64,000 bases of DNA from Brugia malayi (lineage: Eukaryota > Nematoda > Chromadorea > Rhabditida > Onchocercidae): NCBI RefSeq assembly GCF_000002995.4, contig NW_025062478.1, positions 11,342,001 to 11,406,000 of the forward strand, given 5' to 3'. Under the pieces are notes generated by a model. The model ran no database searches and was not told where the DNA came from. It saw nothing but the letters and a program-made list of their open reading frames with translations. How positions within the stretch are numbered: the stretch's first letter is position 1; each line of letters begins with the position of its first letter. Of the stretch, positions 1 through 11,067 are shown piece by piece. The position numbers were made by a program, and so were the translations under genes.

Positions 1-395
1 TTTAATTTTGGAAAAATTTTTCAAAGAAAGAAATATTCCATCCAGCTTTGCATTACTCACACAGTAATGTATCGATTCATTTAGCTAAATAACTTTGGCT
101 ATTAACACTAAACCATCAGTCCTCATATTTCTTACGTTAGTTTAACTGCCAAACTTCACTTTACTCTGAATCTCTCGACCCTCTTTTCATCACCAATTAT
201 CATCATTCATTATTCCTTCCTTAAAAAAAAAGCCAATAGCAAAATAATTGTTAAGCAACGCGAAAGTTAGAGACAAGAAAAGTAATAGAATTGCAGTGAA
301 TTACAAGTTATACACACTTTGTGAATTTTAAAAATTTCAAGAGTACTTCGTAGAATGATCAGAATGGAATTACATCAAATTTCAATGCCTTGTAT

Positions 396-400
<5 letters not shown>

Positions 401-430
<30 letters not shown>
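401..430. repeat. (GA)15 microsatellite
   Basis: Uninterrupted GA dinucleotide run seen directly in the sequence. Confidence 0.97.
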
Positions 431-434
<4 letters not shown>

Positions 435-2130
435 CATTAGTCTGACTTAGGTATAGCAAAGATAGCATTATTCTTGGCTTCTATTCAGCTTCTATTCAGG
501 TACCATTGCATATGAAACTGTCGTCTTCCTTAAGTAAAAATTATGGATAACTTTCACTTTTGAAGTTGCCTTGCAAACATATCGTTAAGACGTGAAATTT
601 GACGATTGTTGAGGATAGCTTTAAAATAATGAAGTGAATGATGCTTAGAGTTTAGGAAATTAAAATGACTCATTTGAAATTCATCAATCTTTCTTTCATT
701 CATTTGATCTAATCAATTCAAGATTAACATATTCATTTTTTAAAGATTATTCTAAGCAACCATCTACAGTGGCCACTGATCAGGAAGAAAAAGCTGCAAC
801 CGTTACTCGACAATTGGTACAATCCGGAAAACCTCAGAGTTCTTCGTATTGTTCAATCCCATACTGCTCCACTTTGTTTTCCTCTACTCTGTTTTTTGTA
901 ATATTTTATGCCATTCGTTAGTATGTGCTCAAGAGAGTAGTAAATGTTGAAATGAATTTAAATATTACTGATGTGTTGAAAATGGCACTTGATATTGTTG
1001 ATGTTCAATTTGAAATTTATTGTTTGCTTCTTATGGAACAGTGACATTATTTTGTTTGACTAATTCTGTGTACCTTCAATTCTGTTATCTTATTAATTTT
1101 ATTTGATACATTTTAAGAATCATACAAACAATCTTATAAATGCAACAAATAATTCTTACCAATTTTCTTTGTTAATTTGTCAATTTTTTGATCGATATCT
1201 TTTAACATCATTGTATTCGTTCGTACAATTGCGCTTTGGTTTTTTTTATTGGAGAAAGAATAGCACTATCAAAAGAGATCTCATGTTCGGAAGAATGAAA
1301 TTGATATTATCTATCTGGGATCACATGACAAACACACCATACTGTACCAACTTTTCCTCAAAAATTAGTTAATTTAAAATTAATTCAAAATATTATATTT
1401 CTAAAAAAGCATTTTATCAGAGAAGCATGAATATCTTGAGGACCGAAAGCACTAGTTAGGATTTCCTGTTCCGCAATGTGTCGGAACAAATAAGATTGTC
1501 ATGACTACAGCGATATCAAAATTATCACTTTTCGAAAACCAACTTAATTCCGGTTTATATTCTCTACGTACTGGTTTCTAATGATCCCACTGAATGCTCT
1601 TATTTAAACTTATTTCAGTGCATTTGTTACAAATTCTTCAGTCCATCATATGTCATGTCATGTCATGCCATCCGACATGCTTCTTACGTCTTCCAGACGT
1701 AAAGGACACGTCACATACTCACTCCTCCTCTAGAGAAAACTACTAGTGGACTTTTCTAATTTAACTCAATTTCTTCTCTTCACATCTCACATTCCTTCAC
1801 CTTCACACTTATCGTTTATCTGAATTTATGAAACGTTCACTTTTTCTTTTAGTATGACTTTAGTTATAACTAAAAATGTTACATTGCACTTGCGTTATTA
1901 GCATCAGAACCATCAAATTCGCATCAATCAGTTCACTGAATTGCAATTTAGAACTTTCTTATTTAGGCCACTGGATTTGAAAGAGAAGAATTTAGTTATC
2001 AGTACTGATAATAACCTATGAGAAGAGTGAAAGTAATCTGATTGCACGAGCAAACCTAAGGCTTTGTCCATTTAGAACCACCCACTGATTTGACCATTGA
2101 CCTCAGATCGATCAGTCGATTGCTATGAAT

Positions 2131-2157
2131 TCTCTCTCTCTCTCCCTCCCTCCCTCT
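2131..2157. repeat. CT/CCCT pyrimidine repeat
   Basis: Pure pyrimidine tract: TC dinucleotides passing into TCCC units. Such mirror-type pyrimidine tracts can adopt triplex structure, but no function is implied here. Confidence 0.9.
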
Positions 2158-4612
2158 ATCCAAACGACACTGATGACAGTGCAACCGACGAATGTGATAA
2201 CAAAATGAATGATCTGAGAAGCACTGGACTGTCTCATTGGAGTGGGCTGCTGGAGCTCTCTTCATTTCGATGAAGTGACACTGAGTCAGATTTTGTGGTG
2301 ACAGTCACCACTCTGCAGTCTTTGAACAGTTGGAAGATTCGGCATGGTTTTTTGATAAGAACGGTAGAGTAGAACTGAATTCTATGCAAGGCTTTCTGCC
2401 CACTAATGATGTCCTCAGATTCAACTGACAGAAGCTCTACTTGCAGAAGATAAGGTAGATGACACGATCAATAGGAGAGGAGAGTTGTTGGAAACGATCA
2501 GCAGGAAGTCTTACCCAACATTCAGGACATTTTCTAAAAGTTACCCATCCCAGTTATTTGCGCTTATTCTCCTCACTTATTGGCTTATGGTATTCGGTTG
2601 CGTCACTAGCGCCTCATTTATTTTCCGAATACGTATGGAATTGATTGTTTCACTATGTTTAGTAATTTGAAGTCTAATAATCTTCCAATGATAATTTCTA
2701 TTTTTTCAAATTTGTCTTCACTAAAAATTGCTTCAAACCATTGGATAGTTTCAGTTTCGCCCGAAATTATTGCACGAAATGTAACGCTGCTATTTGAAGA
2801 AGAATTCATTGTTGACTGTCGCATTCATAATTTCATTTTGGCAAGTGAATTAGCGCAATTTGTTTCACTCCTAAGTTCCTAATCATATTTCCCACTCTTA
2901 AAATACCTCCAATTTACTTACTTACAATTTACTAAGTAACTTTCAGTTCAATCCATCGGAAGAAAGAAATGCTCTGACACACACTCTTCTGTCTCCTGTC
3001 ATATCTTTAGCATATATCTCTCTCTGTCTTACAGAACTGAAGGAATGAGAACTGAAGGAAATGTCCGTGTCACATTTCTCCCAGTTTGCAACTGGTGACG
3101 ATGACACAGCTCCAACCTCTGACTCATTTATCGCAATTAATGATATTGTATCTCCCTCAAACATTGTCACCCGTATAGGCTGCGATCAGAGAGATAGCGG
3201 GTAAATGATTGGAAGGATAAGTATTCTCTTGAAAAGTCTCTCTCCTCTTCCTGGATTATCACAATACTTGGACAGCTTCCGACAGTATATGACAGTTTTC
3301 GCTGTTTCAAGGCCATGAACATTCCTACACCTTGTCTCCACTCTCAAACAATATAAGAATGGCAGTGTCCGGGTAGGCTGGGAACTGCTCCCGAGCAATC
3401 CAAATCTATCTAGAAATATGTGACAAAATTATCATGAATGACGACAGGTGACTCGAACGTAGTCATGAAAAGAACACTTTCGTTTGTCTAATTATTGCAT
3501 TAATTTTCTAGCCCATAAACAGTCGACCGATTTGCAACTAATTATTGCACCTTGCCATACAGTTTCTTCACTGAGTACATTTCATCTGATGACATCACTT
3601 ATAAATGAGGTGACAGTGTGAAATGATTCATCAGCAAGGAAATCGGAGCTTTGGTTTAAGTTCCGTGACACTTCAGAAAGCGTTTCTTCTGCTAAGTCCG
3701 TGATGCGTGCAACGAAATGCGATTCAGGAAATTGATGCTGAGAAAGAATTCTGATAAAACTGAGCCAAAGCAAAGTACTACTAGGCAGTTGACAACTGTG
3801 TCATGTCGGAAAGCAATCACAAACAAAAGAGTCTCTCTCTTGCTCTCTCAAATACTTTGTGATCAGATCTAATTGTAGTTAGTTATACTTGCTGATGTGT
3901 CATTCGCAAAATAATAGTCTTAAATTTTAGGAAAGGATAGTTGACTAGAAGAGACTTCTCGTTCTTCCTGGTATGACATGGCCAAATTCTTCTCCTCATG
4001 ATTTGTTCACACTCAGTGCTGCAAAAGATTGTGACAAGTTTCTGAGTGAGTTGTGTCTCGAAGGTCAAACGGCCAAGGACCAAACGAGAGTAGTTGAAGA
4101 CATTTAACAAGTGACAGTCAGCCATCCTTATCGAAATAGAATGAACTTAGATATCGTTCAACGATCGTTATCTCCCGGGAAATCCAGTAGAAGGGCACAG
4201 CATCATTCATGGATGAGCGTAAACAAAAAAGTATATTCTTTTTTCAACGACAATAAAATGAAATCTTATTTCATGAAAAGCATCCCACATTATACTTTGC
4301 AAAAACTTTTTAGGACTGAAAATTGGTGATTGGAGTCATAAGATTTCACATAGTAAATAGTTTCTCATTATTAATTTCTGAGGAAATAAGCAAAAAATAA
4401 AAATGATTAGGTCTGTCGTGAATACGAACACGTTTGATACACCATTTTAGAGCTTTATGAATGATCAGATCAGATCACGTTGCAATGCAGTAGCAATTTT
4501 TAAGCTTTTGTAGATTTCATTACAAGAGTAAATTAATGGAAGGATCAATTACAGTTGTCGTTAGGTTGTTGAAATGGGACATCATTCTGGCACCTGTAAC
4601 TGAGTGTCACCT

Positions 4613-4629
4613 GAGAGAGAGAGAGAGAG
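4613..4629. repeat. Short GA microsatellite
   Basis: GA dinucleotide run of about 17 bases. Confidence 0.9.
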
Positions 4630-5464
4630 GGATATCATCGATGAAGGGACAACGCAGTGAAACTTCTGTACGTGACAATGGTCGTCTGCAGCATTTACAA
4701 GAGGAAAGGAAAGGAAGTCTCTCCGGAGAGGATTCTGTTTAGAACTAGGCAATACTTCCGTACGTGATAAGAGTCACAAATCAACTCACCTGGTCTCTAA
4801 CAATTCACATTCACTATACTAGGATGGCAATCTTCATTACGTGACTCAAGCGTTTCTCGAAGTGACGCGATGACTCACAGTGGAAATACTAGTAATGATG
4901 ATGTTGGCTAAACCGTAATTTTCAATATCAACGTGTGATCCTTCTATTTTTCAGTATCACTCTCCGATAGCAAAATTGTTCGGAGGCTATAAACCAACCG
5001 TAAGGTTAGCATGCTTATATTGTTTTTATATCCTTCTCCTTCGTCGTGAGGATTTTTTTTTTTTTTACGAAACTTAGAATTAACTGCCGGCTGACGTATG
5101 TCACCGGCAGTCTCAACATGCCGGACAAATCTCAACTGATGGGTCAGATAGTATGTCCGTAGACGAGATGGGATCATTAATTTCCAGGATGACAAGTTCG
5201 ATTCAAATACGAATAGATGGGGCTTATTAGTCTTATAGGCCGTACTTTATAAAATGAAGATTCCGCTATCTCAAGTTTGTTAGCACTGAGTGATACAGTC
5301 AATCCCAAAATGGCATTACAGTATACATATATCGGAGCTTAAAAAGCAGTGTATATCTGTCCAGGGCTCATAAAGTCCTAGAACCATAGGCGACGGCGAA
5401 ATGGCACCTTTCGAAAAGGAAACAGTGAAGCCATATATTCTTCCGGTCAACAAATCCAAACTGA

Positions 5465-5925
5465 AAAACATATAGTGATCTAAATCTATAATATTCAGAT
5501 GAAGATAAGGATAACTCCGCGGAACTGATGGCCGAATTGGCTAGAACCAAGAAGGAACGAATACTGGACAAGACTCGGTGTGATGCTGTATTAGCTAAAG
5601 AACATGGCCAAGTGACTAAGCTTCGTAAGCGAGCTTTCATCCATTTCATCACTCATATTTCTTTTAATTCTGCTCATAACTAGTAATGAATAACTTATAA
5701 TAATAAATGATATGATAATAAAAGAACAGATTTGTATTAAAAGTGTTCAGAAAAAGTAGAGAAAGTATGCCTTTCAACACCGTTCTTGAATACGAGTTTT
5801 GCAGGAACGGATCAGAACCAAAAATATTCTGCACGGGAACATACTACTTAATGTGCGTCACACCGTAAACTGCAAGTTACAATATCGGTCTAAAAATAAG
5901 AATGCACTCATCTATATTTGTATAT
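5465..5925 (+). pseudogene. Degenerate inverted duplicate of CWC15 exons 3-4 with introns
   Basis: The + strand here aligns base for base with the minus-strand CWC15 gene 1 kb away. The match runs from the end of its intron 2 (shared TGATCTAAATCT), through exon 3 (still reading AELMAELAR), intron 3 (shared CATATTT..TTTAATTCTG.TCATA), exon 4 (ERIRT.NIL) and into intron 4 (shared TCGGTCTA.AAATA). Because introns are kept, this is a DNA-level duplication, not a retrocopy. The splice donor after exon 3 is removed by a small deletion, the exon 4 motif GNPLLN is damaged, and no exon 1, 2 or 5 copy is seen. It is a non-functional fragment, inverted relative to its parent. Confidence 0.85.
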
Positions 5926-6415
5926 TAGTAATTTAATTGCAGTTAGTTCTAGCGCTGTGTTTAATTTATCAGATTTTGTATTGTTTTTACTTACAATTGC
6001 AAATCAGCTCCACCGCCAAGTTTTTTATTTACTTTTAATAGCATTGAGATCCAGCTTACTTCCACCTGTTAAATAAAAAAAACACACACAAAACTCCAGA
6101 AATCTTCAATTTTCTTATGAATCACGATGGTTTGGAGAGGGATGATTTCAGTATTTCCAGAAAAACCTATACTTGTCCACAACTGAACTACATAAGAGTC
6201 TAATTTTTTTTTTGTCACTTTTTTTTTTAACCATTAATTTCCAGTTCCATTGAACAAACTCATATTCCATCCCGTTTCTTCACTTACTGCAGCTTATTTT
6301 GAAATATCGTATTTTCAGCATGATTCGACAACACAGATATACACCATGGGACAAACAAAACATGAGAACACAAGAAGTATTGACTAAAAAAGTGCATAAT
6401 AAGGTAATCAAACCA

Positions 6416-6564
6416 TCATTTAATATATTTCTCCATAAACTTTTTGTGAAATTCAGAGCGAATGGCATCATTGATAAAAACCTGTTCTTTCCTGCGTTCT
6501 TCGATTCCTTTCGCACAGTTCTTGAAAACTACATCGTCATCCCATCGTCGTTTGACCTTAATTA

Positions 6565-6596
<32 letters not shown>

Positions 6597-7888
6597 AATG
6601 AATAAAATAAAGTAAAAGTCTGACAATAAGCACATATCAGAGCTGACTGAAATTATATCACGGATGTCTGAATGCTGCCGCTTCCAGTCCCAGTAATCCT
6701 GACTATGCTATATACTACTAATCATAACAAACATTCATTTTACAATAAAATGTATATATATCACAGATCTCATGCAATACATCACAGATCTCATTATAGA
6801 TCACTAGTACTGCTATTTCTAGACCGAAATTATTGCAGTCTATAATTTGATGTACATACCTTGAAATCTGATGCCTCCGAATTGAGTAGTGGATTTCCGC
6901 GTAGAATGTTTTCGGTCCTGATCCGTTCCTACAAAACACTTCAAGAATCGTTAAATTTTGGCACAAAGCATAAAGCTTCCCTATTTTCTTCGGCAGTTTA
7001 TCTTCTAACACAAACTATGCTTATCATATTTGTCATTAAAGTTACTTACTAACTACTTGTATATGAACAGAATTAAACGAAATATGAATGACGACATAAA
7101 AGCTCACTTATTTATTAACTACTAAATCACTTGGCTTTTACCTGCTCTTCAGCTAATGCCGCATCACGCTGAGCCTTCTCTAGTGCTCTTTCCTTTTTGA
7201 TTCTAGCCAGTTCGGCCATCAGTTCCGCGGCATCATCCTCATCTTCATCCGAATTCTAAAATCAACATACATGATGACAGATTTAGATCATTATAAACTA
7301 ACATATAAAACAAAATTACTGATTACGTCATTAACATCATCATCATATGGATCATCTTCGTCCTGGACATTTGGTGCTAAGCTTCCTTCCAGTCTTGGTT
7401 TTTTCTGCGCATTCCAACCAGTTTCTCGACTTCTTCGTTCACGTCCTACATTTTTCTCCTTCTCATCCAATTCTCGGCGGAAATCCTGTAAAAACAATGG
7501 CAGTCTTGAATAACCAGTGCATTAATAAACTACCTTACCAGCCGAAAGTACGATGCACAGCCTCTGCAAAGATTAAAACTTAAAAGCTGTAGCATATGTT
7601 TCCCTTCAAACTTCAAAAATCTGACTGGAATTGTGCTTCCTTCTCTCTTTTTTTACTTTAAACTGTGTGCTAGTATCTCAAATTAATGCACTTAAAAACT
7701 CAACTTAATATCCTTACCCGCGACTTAATATCTTCTGCATGACTTTGTCCCTTTTGCCGATATTTAAGTTTCGTGTGTGACGGCATATCCTTGCTTGAAT
7801 ACTGCTGTGACAGCTTCGACAGATCACCCTCATTCCTGCCAGACCCACCACGTGCTGGTTCAAAAGTTGGTCGATGTGCAGTTGTCAT
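6416..7888 (-). CDS. CWC15: Spliceosome-associated protein CWC15 (Cwf15/Cwc15 family)
   Basis: CWC15 is a small protein of the PRP19-associated (NTC-related) complex in the catalytically active spliceosome and acts in the nucleus. Five exons, written in transcript order: 7888-7718, 7485-7327, 7255-7142, 6928-6860, 6556-6416, giving 217 aa (human protein 229). The N-terminus [15 protein letters not shown] and the block [16 protein letters not shown] (about residues 29-45) are family hallmarks. A basic region (FRRELDE..) is followed by an acidic stretch ([18 protein letters not shown]), a charged helix, the [10 protein letters not shown] motif and the C-terminal block [17 protein letters not shown] ending [11 protein letters not shown]. 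All junctions keep frame with GT-AG introns. A 3' splice-like AG lies 9 nt before the ATG, suggesting a leader splice. Function is taken from family knowledge. Confidence 0.96.
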
Positions 7889-7896
7889 TACGATAA

Positions 7897-7899
7897 CCT
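7897..7899 (-). other. Probable leader/5'UTR splice acceptor of CWC15
   Basis: Read on the minus strand, TTTCTGCTAG ends 9 nt before the initiator ATG. In nematodes this arrangement commonly marks spliced-leader trans-splicing, or the end of a 5'UTR intron. The sequence alone cannot tell the two apart. Confidence 0.5.
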
Positions 7900-9940
7900 A
7901 GCAGAAAGCAGCTTACAGAAAAAGTGACAATCACGCAATGCAGTCACAGCAGTTTTATATATGCTTACGACGATCACGCATACTTGCAGGACACGCAGAA
8001 TTGAGACTTGATTGTGAACGCTACAGGTACAAATACTTCTTCATAACACGCACGGCTATGTCATGTCACCAGCAAACTACCCACCCACTCATGACACTAC
8101 CGCCTCAACACCGCCAAACAATGCGCCCATTTTTCACGGCTGGCCGTCATCTGAATGACCATGACATATTGTTGAGGATGCTATGTTGTTCGATAGTGCT
8201 AGAACTGTTCTAGCCCTGTTAGGGGTCTTCTCAATTTATCTGAGTACCTGAATTCTCGAGAAGTCGTGCTAACTTGAAAATAGTCCGCTCAAGTGTATTC
8301 TGGACATTGCTCACTTCCTTCATTTACTTTGCTATTGATCTGTTGTCTCTGTCAGTCAGTTCTCTTACGACCAGCAAGGACATGGGCAGGAAAGTCAGGA
8401 ATACTGAGGGTCAGGAGAAGCGGGGAAGAGGTCAAGAAGGGAAAAGTGTGTCCATCGTGTCTAATGGCTGTTACCCATTTAATTCCTCAGGATAATTAAT
8501 ACTCAAGAACTTTAATAACTAGTGAGATGGTCGTGGAATGGCTTCAAAATGAAACGATGGTAAGTCACCTTACTGCTCAAAAATACATTTACACACTTGC
8601 ATTTATGCTATGTTCAGTTGATTAAGTTCAGTTTGCTATGTATTTTATTGTAGATTTGTCAAGAATTACATGAATTATTTGCTGTCAATTAAACCTGTTA
8701 ATAACGGTTTTGGCTAATTCCATGTTTGCACTCAATTTTTTATTAAATAAGCATAAAGTATTGTGAAAAGTATTGTATTTCATTTGTTTAGTGGATCAAG
8801 TAACATTTCATCTTTTATAGTGAATCAAATAACATTTGGTCAGGTGGTTTTGTAACTCACTTATTAGTCGGATTATTAATGGGCCGTGTACAGATGTGAA
8901 AACTTGTACGTGAATGTCTTTCATTTCATTTCATTTGATGAATTGGTAAACTTTATCAGCAAATTGAAATGTAATAAAGCCAAAATTATTGCCATTTTGC
9001 TTTGGTACAATGATGCCTTACACTAAGTCATCTGAGTCATAAGGAATTCTGACTTGAGGTATCTTTTCCGCATCAGTATTAATCGGGCGATTCATTTCTG
9101 ATACTCATCTAAAATGTTTTGGTACGGTCAGAAATGGAAGGAATTTGTCATTCACCAGTTTCTTTGGATGCCACTGGCCTTGAGATCGATAAAATTAATG
9201 AAGTGTTCATGTAGAATTCAACTTTTCCAGGTATTATAAACTAATAATTTATCGTACATCGGTATTTCCCCAATATCCGTGCTCCTTTTAAACTCCCTCC
9301 TAAAAGAATTAATAGATGAATTTCAAAAGCGTACTTATATCCATATATATATATATATAATGATTCTTATCCACTGCTTTCATTCTCTTCAGTTAAGACT
9401 AAAAGAAATATGAAGTGGGAGTGTATTTTCATAGTCTTTTTAAGGTCTTGGCTAGACAAGGAGGAGATTTGATATAAGTTTCACAAAGCGTAATTTCAGT
9501 TACCCTCTACTGCCGAATATACTGAATATAGATTTCATTCTTCATATCGCTAATGGCTATGATTTTCCACTGGAATCATGGCACGTGCTTATTTGATTCT
9601 AGTTCATTCTCTTCGGATCTTATCCACTATAGTATTTTGTGGTTTTTTTAAGACTGAAAGAAAATGAAGTAACTGCTTCTATATGATTCAATGGATATAG
9701 ACATGAATCGCTATAAAAGGGTATTTTGTAATTATGTCTCTTCCTTTCGATGCTGTTTAAGGTATATAGAAGCGAACTGGCTGATAAACTTAGCATTTCA
9801 AATAAATACACTTCTGCATATGGATATACAGTACGTTTGTTGGTTTTTTTGTTTTCACGTTTGTTTTGTTTTTTTTTTTCTTGTCCTGGTTTACAAAAAG
9901 GGACGAGACTTTTGTATATTTCAAGGGAAAGTCCATACCA

Positions 9941-9964
9941 GGGGGAAAGGGGAAAGGGGAAAGG
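9941..9964 (+). other. G-run cluster, possible G-quadruplex
   Basis: Four guanine runs (5, 4, 4 and 2) separated by AAA in an otherwise AT-rich intergenic region. The last run has only two G, so a three-tetrad structure would need a bulge; a two-tetrad form is possible. Confidence 0.5.
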
Positions 9965-11060
9965 TATATTATATGGTTCAAGCTTACGATGCCTTCTGTG
10001 TTTTAAGAAAAGGCACCGTAAAAAGATACCAGCAACTGTTTTTATTCAAGTAGAGTGTAGCATATTATTGGGGAATTGAATTTTAACAACGGAAATGAAT
10101 AACAGTAGTGAACAGTATCTACTAATACAGAAAGGTGTTTAATTGAAAGTAAAAGCAAATATGTGATAGGATTGATACTGTTGTAATATACTACTTTCTT
10201 TTCTTTGTTTTTGAGTTAGCTTATGTCTTCACTATAATATGAGGATTGCTTGTTGCTTAGTTTTTCCGATATCATTTTGGATCTTAAGAAAAAGTCTCGA
10301 AAAATCAATTACTTTAAATCACTTTCGAATCCCACTTTTTGAATCTACAGTGTTTCAAAATATGCTTTAGATATTCATGCATATTCTTCAGTGGTATGTT
10401 CCACCACATCGAAAATGAGCATTAATAAAAGTTTGCTTGATTTATAGAAGATCTTGTGATTGCTTGAGGTGCATGGTTATTTATTTAATCATTTACATTT
10501 AAAGATTCACAACTTCGTTGGTTGCAACGTTTATCATATTCAAAAATCACCTGGGTATATATACTTCGGAGAAGAAGGATGCTCATCACCGTTATCCGTT
10601 CATGTTTAACCCAAGCAGTTAAAGGTGTGTTCAGGACGATAGGAAGTAAAGTGTTGCCCAGAGGACTAGATAAACCATTATATGTTTTGTTTTGTCCGAC
10701 TATGAAAACTCAAATCTTTGAAAGTTAGACTAGCATAGTTAAAATTTGTACCGAAACACAGTAATATTCAGGGTAATATATATAATGATTTATTCATTTG
10801 TGCTAAAAGGAATTCAATTATGGTAAAAAGCTTTCCTATACTGGAGAACAACTCTTTTAGTGATTATCCCATTGAAAAATCATTTCCATTTCAGTGTATT
10901 CGTACTGTGTTCTCTTTTATTTTGTTACAATTGATCTACATCGTCGTATATTTAATGGATTATTCGGAATTCCCAAAAATGTGTAGTTTCTGATAGTGCG
11001 ACAAGCGGCTCACGACTTGCAGTATAACAGTAACAATGTTTGATCATAAAAATGTTTCTT

Positions 11061-11063
11061 CAG
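11061..11063 (+). other. Probable spliced-leader or 5'UTR splice acceptor of FAM50
   Basis: TTTCTTCAG ends 4 nt before the ATG at 11068. This is the standard nematode 3' splice consensus at the distance typical of spliced-leader addition. A 5'UTR intron is the alternative. Confidence 0.6.
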
Positions 11064-11067
11064 GAAA

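Larger units (their letters stand above)
1..5464. other. No gene recognised; simple repeats
   Basis: I read both strands and found no exon chain that I can assign to a protein family. Short open frames of 60-80 codons occur but lack recognisable motifs and consistent splice signals. The stretch holds a GA run near 400, a CT/CCT run near 2131 and a GA run near 4613. It could be intergenic DNA or a large intron of a gene lying to the left of the window. Confidence 0.5.
7889..11067. other. Intergenic region between divergent CWC15 and FAM50
   Basis: About 3.2 kb separate the two start codons. Open frames here (for example around 9691-10079) are low-complexity or T-rich and show no family motif. 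The region has a short (TA)n run near 9343-9358 and a G-rich cluster at 9941-9964. It presumably carries the promoters of both genes, but I see no identifiable element. Confidence 0.6.

Noticed and set aside
3186..3398. 70-codon minus-strand frame considered as a retroelement fragment
   Set aside because: No motif of reverse transcriptase, RNase H or integrase could be found.
5180..5215. GTTCGATTC, a tRNA B-box-like motif
   Set aside because: No A-box, acceptor stem or anticodon arm can be folded around it.
9691..10079. Overlapping 109-120 codon frames on the + strand
   Set aside because: T-rich and GT-rich sequence translates to Phe/Val runs; no splice partners and no family motifs.
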